From positions 62,001 through 126,000 of the forward strand of contig NZ_RCCK01000013.1 of the NCBI RefSeq assembly GCF_003664035.1: a stretch of 64,000 nt of DNA. Direction: 5' to 3'. The DNA is from Pedobacter alluvionis. Its GTDB lineage: Bacteria; Bacteroidota; Bacteroidia; Sphingobacteriales; Sphingobacteriaceae. Positions 1 to 9,100 of this stretch are shown here, in pieces (position 1 is the stretch's first letter; each line of letters starts with the position of its first letter). Below the pieces are notes generated by a model that was given only the letters and a program-made list of their open reading frames with translations, was not told the DNA's origin and searched no databases. The position numbers were made by a program, and so were the translations under genes.

Positions 1-1
1 G

Positions 2-1138
2 AGCAAAGTGGGTAAAGATGGTGTAATTACTGTTGAAGAAGCAAAAGGTACTGAAACTGAAGTTAAAACAGTAGAAGGTATGCAATTTGATAGAGGTTAT
101 TTATCTCCATACTTTGTGACCAATGCAGATAAAATGGAAGCTGAATTAGAAAATCCTTACATTTTAATCTACGACAAAAAAATCAGCAACATGAAAGAAT
201 TGTTGCCGGTTTTAGAAAAAACTGTTCAAACTGGTAAACCATTGGTAATCATTGCTGAAGATTTAGATGGCGAAGCTTTAGCTACTTTGGTAGTTAATAA
301 AATCCGTGGTTCATTGAAAGTTGTTGCTGTTAAAGCTCCAGGATTTGGTGACAGAAGAAAAGCAATGTTAGAAGACATCGCGATCTTAACTGGTGGTATT
401 GTAGTATCAGAAGAAAGAGGTTATAAATTAGAAAATGCTGATTTAACTTATTTAGGTTCTGCTGAGAAAGTTGTTGTTGATAAAGACAATACAACTGTAA
501 TTAATGGCGCTGGTAACTCAGAAGATATTAAATCTCGTGTTAGCCAAATTAAATCTCAGATCGAAACGACTACATCTGATTACGATAAAGAAAAATTACA
601 AGAGCGTTTGGCTAAATTGGCTGGCGGTGTTGCAGTTCTTTATGTAGGTGCAGCTAGTGAAGTTGAAATGAAAGAGAAAAAAGACCGTGTTGATGATGCT
701 TTACATGCAACCCGTGCGGCTGTAGAAGAAGGTATTGTTGCTGGTGGTGGTGTTGCTTTTATACGTGCTGTTGAAGCTTTAGCAAACCTAAAAGGTGCTA
801 ACGAGGATGAAAACACTGGTATCCAGATCATCCGTCGCGCGATTGAAGAGCCACTACGTCAAATTTGCGAAAACGCAGGTATTGAAGGCTCTATCGTAGT
901 TCAAAAAGTTAAAGAAGGTACAGCCGATTTCGGTTATAATGCACGTACTGATGTTTACGAAAACTTAATTGGAGCAGGTGTTATTGATCCAACTAAAGTG
1001 AGCCGTGTAGCCTTAGAAAATGCAGCATCTATTGCAGCGATGTTATTAACTACAGAAGTTGTTTTAGCAGACGAACCTGAAGAAGGTGGTGCTCCAATGC
1101 CTCCAATGGGCGGCGGCGGTATGGGTGGTATGATGTAA
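2..1138 (+). CDS. groEL: Chaperonin GroEL, 3' part (5' end outside window)
   Basis: This is the C-terminal ~379 residues of the 60-kDa chaperonin, which forms the double ring that folds proteins with GroES in the cytoplasm. The frame is open from the first bases (S-K-V-G-K-D-G-V), so the window cuts the gene; GroEL is usually ~545 residues, so about 165 N-terminal residues are missing. The apical-domain stretch (EGMQFDRGYLSPYF) and the equatorial motif VEEGIVAGGGVAF are intact. The protein ends in the typical Gly/Met tail (PPMGGGGMGGMM). A strong terminator follows 30 bases after the stop. groES presumably lies upstream. Identification is secure. Confidence 0.98.
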   Translation, partial: SKVGKDGVITVEEAKGTETEVKTVEGMQFDRGYLSPYFVTNADKMEAELENPYILIYDKKISNMKELLPVLEKTVQTGKPLVIIAEDLDGEALATLVVNKIRGSLKVVAVKAPGFGDRRKAMLEDIAILTGGIVVSEERGYKLENADLTYLGSAEKVVVDKDNTTVINGAGNSEDIKSRVSQIKSQIETTTSDYDKEKLQERLAKLAGGVAVLYVGAASEVEMKEKKDRVDDALHATRAAVEEGIVAGGGVAFIRAVEALANLKGANEDENTGIQIIRRAIEEPLRQICENAGIEGSIVVQKVKEGTADFGYNARTDVYENLIGAGVIDPTKVSRVALENAASIAAMLLTTEVVLADEPEEGGAPMPPMGGGGMGGMM

Positions 1139-1168
1139 TACCCACTTGTAACGAAACGATTTCGTGTA

Positions 1169-1206
1169 AAAACCCCTCAAGGTATAATGCCTTGAGGGGT
1201 TTTTTA
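1169..1206 (+). terminator. Rho-independent terminator of groEL
   Basis: A 14-bp stem (AAAACCCCTCAAGG / CCTTGAGGGGTTTT) with a 7-base loop is followed by a run of T, 30 bases after the groEL stop. Confidence 0.93.
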
Positions 1207-1359
1207 TGCTAATAGCAGAAAAAAAGCTTTACCAAATCTATAACCTGCTCATTTAGTTTGTGGGTTACGAAAAGTATTTTCCAAATAGTTCAGATAGAGG
1301 CAGGGCAAATGGCCTGAGATGTTATGATTTTTATTAATTTGCCGTGATAATTCAAGGCA

Positions 1360-2019
1360 ATGAACGAAATCATAGACCAAAACCATTTCATTACACAAAG
1401 TGAAATCAATAAATTTTTATTGGCTACCCTACTTTGCGGCATAATCGGTGCCGAACGCGAGTATAGAAGTAAATCTGCCGGACTCAAAACCATGATGATG
1501 ATTGGTTTGGGAGCTGCCCTATTTACCATTTTATCTATCAAAATCGGGCCAACCAGTCAAGACCGTATTGCCTCGAACATTGTTACGGGAATAGGCTTTT
1601 TAGGTGCCGGAGTGATTTTCAAAGAAGAAAACCGCGTTAAAGGGCTCACCACAGCCTGTATTATCTGGATAGTTGCCGCAATTGGAATGGCTGTTGGATC
1701 AGGTTATTACGAGCAGGCCATTGGTGTTACGATTGTGGTTATACTGGCTTTGATTATCTTCCCATTTTTAGAAGAAATTGGCGACCGTCGTTTTACCAAG
1801 CGGATCTATCGCATTGTTAAAAAACAACATACACATGACGATTTAGAAAGTTATGAAGAAGTTTTCAGGGAAAGCAAGCTGAAACCGCAACGTGGCAAAC
1901 ATCAGTTGGTAAACAACATTATTACAGGAAACTGGACGGCTACCGGCACGCCACAAAACCACCAGAAATTTGTAGAGCGTATGCTAAAAGATGATGATAT
2001 TATTGAGTTTGATTTTTAA
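1360..2019 (+). CDS. MgtC/SapB family membrane protein
   Basis: This 219-residue protein has the MgtC/SapB N-terminal membrane domain: four or five hydrophobic segments within residues ~18-140 and the family signatures GIIGAEREYRSKSAGLKT and GIGFLGAGVIF, followed by GLTTA. The C-terminal ~75 residues are soluble and charged, comparable to the small cytoplasmic domain of other members. Members are inner-membrane proteins tied to magnesium limitation and, in some pathogens, to ATP-synthase control; the role here is not shown by the sequence. It ends one base before the convergent stop of the restriction-modification gene, so the two are tail to tail. The 153 bases between the groEL terminator and this gene hold nothing I recognise. 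Confidence 0.9.
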   Translation: MNEIIDQNHFITQSEINKFLLATLLCGIIGAEREYRSKSAGLKTMMMIGLGAALFTILSIKIGPTSQDRIASNIVTGIGFLGAGVIFKEENRVKGLTTACIIWIVAAIGMAVGSGYYEQAIGVTIVVILALIIFPFLEEIGDRRFTKRIYRIVKKQHTHDDLESYEEVFRESKLKPQRGKHQLVNNIITGNWTATGTPQNHQKFVERMLKDDDIIEFDF

Positions 2020-2020
2020 A

Positions 2021-5000
2021 CTACAAATGTTTCCTTAAAACCGCATCTTTCAGTTTCGGTATTTCTGCGATTTCTTTTTCCAAAAGTTTAATTTTTGCTT
2101 CAATTTTTTCAATCTCTAAAACTATTTTTTGTTGTTCGGAAAGTGGTGGAAGTGGGATTTTGTAGGATTTTAGAATTGTCCCGTTAATATTAGCCTGATT
2201 AATACTTTTAGACATTACTGAGAATCCATGATTTCTAATGGTTTCACTATTAAGAACATAATTTAGATAAACAGGTAAGATAATATCTTCTTTATAATTA
2301 ACCCTAATGAGATATCCAGCAAAAATTGCAGGCTCATTGCTTTGATATATTCCCGATTTACCAACTAATTCTGGGCTGTTTGTTCGATTAAACAAAACGT
2401 CATTATATTTTAATGAATACTTCTTGTTTTCTTCTTCATCATTTGAATAAACCAAATCATCAAGCAAAATTCTCCCGTTTTGGATATTCCCCATTCTGAT
2501 GACAGGAACAAGACCTTTTTTTTCGGACTTAGAAGAAGAACCGTATTCTGTAGAGTAACATATATTCCCTAGAAGTTCTAAAGAATAATCTGAAAATGAT
2601 TTATTAATAATACTTTGAATTGTAAAATTCAAAGTACTTAGATCCTCTTTTGCTTTCTTTTCTTTTGTTTCTAAAACTTCAATTTCAGAAACTATTTTTT
2701 GTTGGATGCCTATTGGAGGAAATGGAATTTTTACATTCGATAAATCATCACTATATACATGTGGTTGTGCTTGTCCACGCTGTAAACCATAAATTTCACT
2801 TTGTATTGATTTTAAAAATAAATAAATCAATTTAGTCGAAATTTTATGTTCATCCTTTGAAATTATTGTATTGCAATCAGATGCAAAAATTGGCGTTTCA
2901 AAGTAGTTTACAAAACCAGCATTTGCACCCGACGCACTTATTGTTATAGTATTTGCATTCCGATTTGATTCATTATGAAAATATGCAGGCTCTTGACCGC
3001 CAGCAATAACTGGTATCATCCCCTTTACTGTTTTTTCTTTTGTAATGGATGTTCCTTTTTTTATTTGGGTAATTTCTCCTAATAATTGAAGTTTGTCTGT
3101 ACCCCAAATCGATTCAAATTTTACTTTTTTTTTAACCGAAAGTGAGATGTTTTTTTCAAATTCGGCACGGTCAAAAGTCAGCATATCGACCAAGCTGTGG
3201 CGTGAGACATTGTTTAGCATCGTCTCATCAATTTCAAAATCAAAATCGCCCTGAAATGCCTTATAAATGTAAGTACTTGCTTTGGTTGGGTTGTCAAAAA
3301 ATTCCGCGTCAAAAAGTTGAGTGCAATCTTCTATATTTTTACCCCTTTGAATCGGGTGAATTCCTTCACTTCCTCTGCGGTTAGAAAATTCGTAGCCTAA
3401 GAAACGTTTTTCGGCATCTTTTTCACCACTTTTTATTAATACTACTTTTTGTGGGTAGGCGATAATGAAATAATGGAGTTTATCCAACTCTTTTTCTAAA
3501 AGTAAATTCCAAAATGCTACATTGTTTTTGGCTTTTAATTTCTTTTGGTATTCTTTATAAATTTCGTGTTGAGTAATTGTTTTATTAGGCTCTTTTTTTA
3601 ATAAAGAAATATAATCATCAAAAGAAATAGTTTCCCATACATAGTTGATGTATTTTGCAACTGGTTTTTCAATTCCATTTATGGTTAAATCCTGAAAACT
3701 CGTAAAGAATTTTTCTGTAGCAATTTTAATTTTACGACTCTCATAATTATTTTTTCTTCTCAAGAACAAAACAACTGTATTCGTACCAGTTGCCATAAAG
3801 GTATTAGAGCCTAATTCAGTAATTCCAACAATATCAAAATATTGCAAAATAATTTCTCGGGATTTAGAATAAATTCCTGTATTACTTAAAATTGAACTCG
3901 GCAAAATAATCCCTGCAACGCCACCATCTTTTAGCAATTGCATGGTACGCTCAATAAACAAACATTCAATTTCGGAGCTGTTATCAGTTAATTTACTATA
4001 CAACTCAAATTCGTTTTGATTGTAATATTTTGAAGCATTATTTCTAAAAGCAGAAACCGAATATGGTGGATTCGATACAATTACATCAAACTGTTTATTT
4101 TCTTTAGGAAAATCTTTATCCCTATGGTTTAATTTTAGTTTATAATCATTGTGATTAAATCTGGCCAACCCATCAGAATGGATTACATTAGCCAATCCAT
4201 CACCATGAAGATAACAGCCTACTTTGCCAACCTTAACCAGTCGGTAATCTTTTTCAATTCCGTATACATAATCAAAAGCCCAATCGAAATGAAACTGTTT
4301 AGACATTTGAATAAATCTTTTCACCTCTGCTTTTACCCCATTAAAATCACCTTTATCAATAATCCGTTGAACTTCGTGCATGGTTTCGGTAAGGAAATGA
4401 CCACTTCCCGAAGCATAATCTATAACATAAGGTAAATATTCATTTTTCTCTCCTTTTTGAAGTTTCTCCTCAATAATTTTATCTAAAGGCAAACTTTTAA
4501 TTACAAACTGGGCTACAGGAACAGGGGTGAAAAACTGGCCGCTTTCTTGTTTTAAACCTGTAGTTAATAACAACTCAAAAAAATCTGAAAGATATTGTTG
4601 CTTTTTTGTGTAACGAATTTTAAAATTTTGAAGTAACTCCACAATTTCCTTAACAACCACAGCATTATCGTTAAAAGATTCTTCATCATAAACGTCTTTT
4701 ATAGCAAATTCATTGTTTTTTTCAAGACGGAGTTTTTTAATATCAGATAATATCGGAGCTCTTTGATCTTCAGTCAAATAAGAATATTTATTATTGAAAT
4801 CTGTTTCAGAAAAATCAGTTACATTCTTTTCTAAAAATGCCTTCATGCCTTTTTTATACAGATCTGTAAGCCGTATTTGAAAACTTCTATGATTATCTTT
4901 TTCGTAAAATACACCATCATAAGTAAAGGGTGATTCAAACCACTGAAATTCTAGCTCTTGATCCGTACCTTCTTTGTCTTTTTCATCATATATTTTACAT

Positions 5001-5761
5001 AAAAATAAAGTGAAAATTCTATTAAACGCATTGCCCTTATCCGAAACTACATTATGACGTAAAATCTCTAAAAAACGGTTAAAAATAAAACTGCTGTCTT
5101 CTTGACGAATTTCTTCAAGCTCTTTAATTGTTAAAGCCTTACTCTCAAAGTTGTATGGTCTTACCCAAGAATCAAAAACACCGTTATCTTTTGTTAGTTT
5201 ATTCCATTTTTCGTAAAAATCTTTTACATCACCCGTTCTATAATCATCTTCAATTTTTACAATTTCATTTTTAAAAACAATTTCATCCCCTCTCAGTTCT
5301 GATGCATAAAGCATGATAACATCAGCCTTATTGCTAAACTTAAAATATGTGAATAATTGCCCGCCATCTTTTCTTATTTTGGCAAATTCCTTATCAAATT
5401 CTTTACCGTATGTTTTACATTCGATAAGAAGATACTCGGAGCCATCCTCACGGGTAACGCAAATGTCTAACCTCCCAGAGAAACCATGCCCAGCAGGATA
5501 AACCTTTTCAAGCGAGATGTTTTCGGGTTTATATCCTTTTTCTAAAAGTCTATTCAAACATTCCAGAACAACCCAATCCTCGGCTTTAGTAATATTCTGA
5601 ACGTCTTTACCTTGAATCTTTAGTTTTCCCCCAAAGTGAAAAGTATTTTTTTCGAAATCAATTTCAATAGTAGTCCCATCCGAATATTTTCTTATAAATA
5701 TCCCCAATGAGCCTTCTTTTGGTGTAAACCCTAATATAGTAGCGAAATCTTTTGTAGGCAT
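2021..5761 (-). CDS. Single-chain restriction-modification enzyme (nuclease - N6-adenine methylase - two TRDs), type IIG-like
   Basis: A 1246-residue fusion of all three R-M activities. Residues ~60-170 carry a PD-(D/E)xK-type nuclease signature (GRLD99 ... LLIE114-C-K116), as in HsdR/type IIG N-termini. Residues ~380-720 are an HsdM-like gamma-class adenine methylase with the SAM motif DYASGSGHF (448-456) and catalytic NPPY (564-567). Residues ~890-1020 and ~1060-1210 are two HsdS-like target-recognition domains (LLGEITQIKKGTSI and LLGNICYSTEYG), each followed by an S-type helix (IPFPPIGIQQKIVSEIE and IPLPPLSEQQKIVLEIE). No helicase motor is present, so it is not a classical type I HsdR. It should methylate and cut host-foreign DNA at a bipartite site without further subunits. 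It stands alone, and looks A+T-richer than its neighbours, which suggests acquisition. Specificity cannot be read from sequence. Confidence 0.9.
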   Translation of the reverse strand: MPTKDFATILGFTPKEGSLGIFIRKYSDGTTIEIDFEKNTFHFGGKLKIQGKDVQNITKAEDWVVLECLNRLLEKGYKPENISLEKVYPAGHGFSGRLDICVTREDGSEYLLIECKTYGKEFDKEFAKIRKDGGQLFTYFKFSNKADVIMLYASELRGDEIVFKNEIVKIEDDYRTGDVKDFYEKWNKLTKDNGVFDSWVRPYNFESKALTIKELEEIRQEDSSFIFNRFLEILRHNVVSDKGNAFNRIFTLFLCKIYDEKDKEGTDQELEFQWFESPFTYDGVFYEKDNHRSFQIRLTDLYKKGMKAFLEKNVTDFSETDFNNKYSYLTEDQRAPILSDIKKLRLEKNNEFAIKDVYDEESFNDNAVVVKEIVELLQNFKIRYTKKQQYLSDFFELLLTTGLKQESGQFFTPVPVAQFVIKSLPLDKIIEEKLQKGEKNEYLPYVIDYASGSGHFLTETMHEVQRIIDKGDFNGVKAEVKRFIQMSKQFHFDWAFDYVYGIEKDYRLVKVGKVGCYLHGDGLANVIHSDGLARFNHNDYKLKLNHRDKDFPKENKQFDVIVSNPPYSVSAFRNNASKYYNQNEFELYSKLTDNSSEIECLFIERTMQLLKDGGVAGIILPSSILSNTGIYSKSREIILQYFDIVGITELGSNTFMATGTNTVVLFLRRKNNYESRKIKIATEKFFTSFQDLTINGIEKPVAKYINYVWETISFDDYISLLKKEPNKTITQHEIYKEYQKKLKAKNNVAFWNLLLEKELDKLHYFIIAYPQKVVLIKSGEKDAEKRFLGYEFSNRRGSEGIHPIQRGKNIEDCTQLFDAEFFDNPTKASTYIYKAFQGDFDFEIDETMLNNVSRHSLVDMLTFDRAEFEKNISLSVKKKVKFESIWGTDKLQLLGEITQIKKGTSITKEKTVKGMIPVIAGGQEPAYFHNESNRNANTITISASGANAGFVNYFETPIFASDCNTIISKDEHKISTKLIYLFLKSIQSEIYGLQRGQAQPHVYSDDLSNVKIPFPPIGIQQKIVSEIEVLETKEKKAKEDLSTLNFTIQSIINKSFSDYSLELLGNICYSTEYGSSSKSEKKGLVPVIRMGNIQNGRILLDDLVYSNDEEENKKYSLKYNDVLFNRTNSPELVGKSGIYQSNEPAIFAGYLIRVNYKEDIILPVYLNYVLNSETIRNHGFSVMSKSINQANINGTILKSYKIPLPPLSEQQKIVLEIEKIEAKIKLLEKEIAEIPKLKDAVLRKHL

Positions 5762-5939
5762 TTTGATGTTTGGTATTAAACTAATAAAATTTTAAAAAAA
5801 TCTTTAATTAAGTTTCTAACAACTAACAAAGATAGCTAAATTACTAATTTATTTAGCGAAAATTACATTTAAAATTTCAGTTTGCAAACCTAAGTAATTC
5901 CTCAAAAACTTATCATAGCTTTGTGTAACTATATTCATA

Positions 5940-7367
5940 ATGATCAAGGAACAAATTTCAGTTTTCGATATTTTTAAAATAGGCATTGGCCCATCCAGCT
6001 CACATACTTTAGGTCCATGGCGGGCTGCGCAACAATTTACAGCTTCACTCGCGCTAAACAATTTGATTGATGATGTTGAGGGCATCAAAATATTGCTTTA
6101 TGGTTCGCTTGCCAAAACAGGTAAAGGCCACGGAACGGATGTTGCTATTTTACTCGGTTTAACAGGAGCTGATCCCGTAACTTTTGATGTAGACGCGGTC
6201 ACTCCTACTTTCGAAAGTATCCAACGCGATAAAAAACTGAACCTTGCTGGTAATTTAATTATCGATTTTGATTATAATGAAGATTTACTCTTTCTTTTTG
6301 CCGAAAGTTTGCCCTTCCATCCAAATGCCGTTACTTTTCAGGCATTTTTAAAAGAAGGAAAAGCTTTTTCAGAAACCTACTATTCTATTGGTGGTGGTTT
6401 TGTAATCAAAGAGGGCGAAGACAATAGCAATAAAGCCCAGGTAGACCTTCCCTTTCCGGTAGAAAAAGCAAAAGAACTGTTGCACTGGTGCCTGTCAACA
6501 GGTTTAAAAGTGAGCGAAATTGTAATGGAAAACGAATTGGCCTGGCGTACTGAAGCAGAGACAAAAAAAGGTATTCTACAACATTTCGCCGTAATGCGCG
6601 ATTGTATTTACCGTGGTTGTCATACCACAGGCTTTTTACCAGGTGGTTTAAATGTAGCACGACGGGCATTTCCACTAAATAAACGGTTAATTGGAAAAAG
6701 TGAATATTCTGATTATAATAGCTGGTTAGAAGCCATTAGAAAAGGTGGAAACGGTTTTAATTATATTTTAGATTGGGTAAGCTGTTTTGCCTTAGCCGTT
6801 AATGAAGAAAACGCATCTTTTGGTCGTGTAGTAACTGCCCCTACCAACGGTGCTGCAGGGGTAATTCCAGCCGTATTACAATATTTTATTACCTTTTGCG
6901 ACGGCTATAGCGAAGAAAAAATCATCCAGTTTATTGCCTGTGCTTCAGAAATTGGTAGTATTTTCAAAAAAGGAGCAACCATATCAGCCGCTATGGGTGG
7001 TTGTCAGGCCGAAATTGGCGTTTCCTCAGCCATGGCTGCCGCAGCGCTAACGGAATGTTTAGGCGGCTCGCAAAGACAGGTTTTAATGGCCGCAGAAATT
7101 GCCATGGAACATCACCTGGGTTTAACCTGCGATCCGATTGGCGGTTTAGTACAGATCCCTTGTATCGAAAGAAACACCATGGGCGCCATTAAGGCCATTA
7201 CAGCTAGTCAGCTGGCGCTACAAAGCAATCCTGATAAGGCAAAAGTAAGTTTAGATGCTGTGGTAAATACGATGTGGGAAACTGCCCTCGACATGAATGC
7301 CAAATACAAAGAAACATCTGATGGAGGCTTGGCAACCAATATTCCGATCAGTTTGCCAGAATGTTAA
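5940..7367 (+). CDS. sdaA: L-serine ammonia-lyase (L-serine dehydratase), single-chain iron-sulfur type
   Basis: This 475-residue enzyme deaminates L-serine to pyruvate and ammonia with a [4Fe-4S] cluster. The N-terminal beta domain starts at once with the family signature FDIFKIGIGPSSSHT (GPSSSHT, residues 18-24). The C-terminal alpha domain contains TAPTNGAAGVIP and the three cluster cysteines expected for the family, in GGCQAEIG, LTCDPIGG and IPCIERN. Length matches the fused alpha/beta form rather than the two-subunit form. The ATG at 5940 is the only start that keeps the conserved N-terminus. A -7-like TAGCTTTG sits at 5916-5923. It reads away from the restriction-modification gene, from a 178-base divergent region. 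Confidence 0.95.
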   Translation: MIKEQISVFDIFKIGIGPSSSHTLGPWRAAQQFTASLALNNLIDDVEGIKILLYGSLAKTGKGHGTDVAILLGLTGADPVTFDVDAVTPTFESIQRDKKLNLAGNLIIDFDYNEDLLFLFAESLPFHPNAVTFQAFLKEGKAFSETYYSIGGGFVIKEGEDNSNKAQVDLPFPVEKAKELLHWCLSTGLKVSEIVMENELAWRTEAETKKGILQHFAVMRDCIYRGCHTTGFLPGGLNVARRAFPLNKRLIGKSEYSDYNSWLEAIRKGGNGFNYILDWVSCFALAVNEENASFGRVVTAPTNGAAGVIPAVLQYFITFCDGYSEEKIIQFIACASEIGSIFKKGATISAAMGGCQAEIGVSSAMAAAALTECLGGSQRQVLMAAEIAMEHHLGLTCDPIGGLVQIPCIERNTMGAIKAITASQLALQSNPDKAKVSLDAVVNTMWETALDMNAKYKETSDGGLATNIPISLPEC

Positions 7368-7422
7368 TTCAACATTGTTGCAATAAAATGACTGATGTTA
7401 TCGTTTTATTACAAACTTTCCG

Positions 7423-7452
7423 TTGACAAATCAACAAGTATTTTTACATTCG
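7423..7452 (+). promoter_or_regulatory. Candidate Bacteroidota-type promoter for the C1 peptidase gene
   Basis: TTG at 7423-7425 and TACATTCG at 7445-7452 are 19 bases apart, resembling the Bacteroidota vegetative promoter (TTTG, ~19-21 bases, TAnnTTTG) with mismatches in both boxes. It lies 26 bases before the ATG. Confidence 0.4.
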
Positions 7453-7478
7453 CTGACTTTATTAATTATTCATAAAAA

Positions 7479-8672
7479 ATGATCAACTACACAAAAATCA
7501 GTGTGATTGGTTTGGCTTTGTCGTTATCTATATCAGCGACTTATGCGCAAGACAATCTCGTTAATTCTTTAAAAAACAACCAAAGCGAAAACAGTACCGC
7601 TTCTTTTAAATTTACAGAAGTGATTAACCTGGCCAATACACCAGTTCAGAATCAAGGATCTTCAGGAACTTGCTGGAGTTATTCTACCAACTCATTTTTA
7701 GAATCAGAAATGATTAAAGCTGGTAAACAGCCAGTAACCTTATCTCAGCTTTTTTCGGCCCGTAATGCCTATGTAGAAAAAGGTAAAAATTATGTGCGTA
7801 TGCATGGTGCGGTTTCATTAGGCGATGGTGGCGCTTTACACGATGTAATCAATATGTATAGAAAATATGGCGCAGTTCCGCAGGAAGTATACACCGGATT
7901 AAATTATGGCACTAAAATCAATAAAACCGCAGAGCTTGGCGATATTGAAAAAGGTGTTTTAGAAGCTGTTGTAAAAAATGCAAATGGCGAGTTAACTCCA
8001 AACTGGTTAAAGGCCTACACAGGCGTAATTGATGCTTATTTAGGTGCTGTACCTGAAAACTTTACCTACAATGGCAAAAAATACACACCAAAAACTTTCG
8101 CTCAGGAAGTGGTGGGTTTAAACGCCGATAACTATGTAGAACTTTCATCATTCAACGATCATCCTTTCTACAGCAAGTTTACTTTATTAGTGCCTGATAA
8201 CTGGTCTTTCGATCAGGTTTACAACGTTAAAGTAAACGAGTTAACTGACATTATTGATAACGCTTTAAAAGGTGGTTACACTGTTGCATGGGCTACAGAT
8301 GTAAGCGAAAAAAACTTCAGCTGGAAAAACGGTGTGGCTTTTGTTCCGCAAACACCTTTCGCTGACATGACCGTGAAACAAAAAGCAGAAATGTTTAACG
8401 GCCCGCAGCCAGAAATGGAAATTACGCAGGAGAACCGTCAGCTTGCTTTCGATAACTATCAAACCACAGATGATCATGGTATGCACATTGTCGGCCTGGC
8501 CAAAGATCAAACAGGTAAAGAATATTATATCGTTAAAAACTCCTGGGGTGCTACCAACGATTATAAAGGATACTTATACGTAACTAAAAACTACGTAAAG
8601 TATAAAACGACAGCAATTTTATTAAATAAAGCAGGTATTCCATCTGCAATTGCTAAAAAATTAGCTTTGTAA
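7479..8672 (+). CDS. Secreted C1-family (aminopeptidase C / bleomycin hydrolase-like) cysteine peptidase
   Basis: A 397-residue papain-fold peptidase. Residues 1-23 form a Sec signal peptide ending in A-T-Y-A-Q, so the enzyme is exported to the periplasm or surface, unlike cytoplasmic PepC. The oxyanion Gln59 and catalytic Cys65 are in NQGSSGTCW, the catalytic His336 in GMHIVG, and the active-site Asn354 in KNSWG. The overall arrangement (long insert between Cys and His halves, DDHGMHI) is that of the peptidase C1B / bleomycin hydrolase group. A monocistronic unit is likely: a promoter candidate lies upstream and a hairpin terminator 20 bases after the stop. Physiological substrate is unknown. 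Confidence 0.9.
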   Translation: MINYTKISVIGLALSLSISATYAQDNLVNSLKNNQSENSTASFKFTEVINLANTPVQNQGSSGTCWSYSTNSFLESEMIKAGKQPVTLSQLFSARNAYVEKGKNYVRMHGAVSLGDGGALHDVINMYRKYGAVPQEVYTGLNYGTKINKTAELGDIEKGVLEAVVKNANGELTPNWLKAYTGVIDAYLGAVPENFTYNGKKYTPKTFAQEVVGLNADNYVELSSFNDHPFYSKFTLLVPDNWSFDQVYNVKVNELTDIIDNALKGGYTVAWATDVSEKNFSWKNGVAFVPQTPFADMTVKQKAEMFNGPQPEMEITQENRQLAFDNYQTTDDHGMHIVGLAKDQTGKEYYIVKNSWGATNDYKGYLYVTKNYVKYKTTAILLNKAGIPSAIAKKLAL

Positions 8673-8691
8673 TTCAATCAAAATCATTTGT

Positions 8692-8722
8692 GGAGCCGCA
8701 GAAGAAATTTTGCGGCTTTTTT
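8692..8722 (+). terminator. Rho-independent terminator of the C1 peptidase gene
   Basis: The stem AGCCGCA (8694-8700) / TGCGGCT (8711-8717) is followed by six T. Confidence 0.85.
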
Positions 8723-9100
8723 GTTGGTTTTAACCGCAAAGGGCGCGAAAGTTTTCGCAAAGAGCGCAAAGAATAATGGATGATGGATAAGCGTTTGAGG
8801 AAGTTTAGTTGAGACTCCGACAGAATGATCGTCATTCCCGCGCAGGCGGGAATCTTAAAGCTTATTACGTTAGGATTTCCAATCAAGTTGGGAATGACGA
8901 TTCCTCGCAATATATTAATTCATTAAAATCTCCTGTCATTTGCATTGGTTTTATACAATAAATATCCCTTAGGGTGACATATCGAATTAAGTTTAAGCCC
9001 TTATCTGTGTTCATCCTTTTTATCTGTGGTTAAAGCCCACAAAAAGTTTTTGTGATCTTGTGCCTTCTCTTTACACACTCTGCGGTTAAACCGGGATAAT
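8723..9100. repeat. Gene-free stretch made of dispersed intergenic repeats
   Basis: This ~380-base stretch has no supportable gene. It holds a cgcaaag-type repeat (8731-8770, echoed by ctctgcggtt near 9080). It also has an inverted repeat 8831-8898 whose arms are GTCATTCCC and GGGAATGAC, with the inner palindrome CCCGCGCAGGCGGG. The sequence after it (GACGATTCCTCGCA, then ATTAAAATCTCCTGTC) recurs at 20447-20491, so both loci carry the same composite element. Confidence 0.7.

Noticed and set aside
8674..8910. A 78-codon minus-strand frame with the peptide IPACAGMT
   Set aside because: It lies over a palindromic repeat and the terminator of the C1 peptidase gene; it has no domain or operon position.
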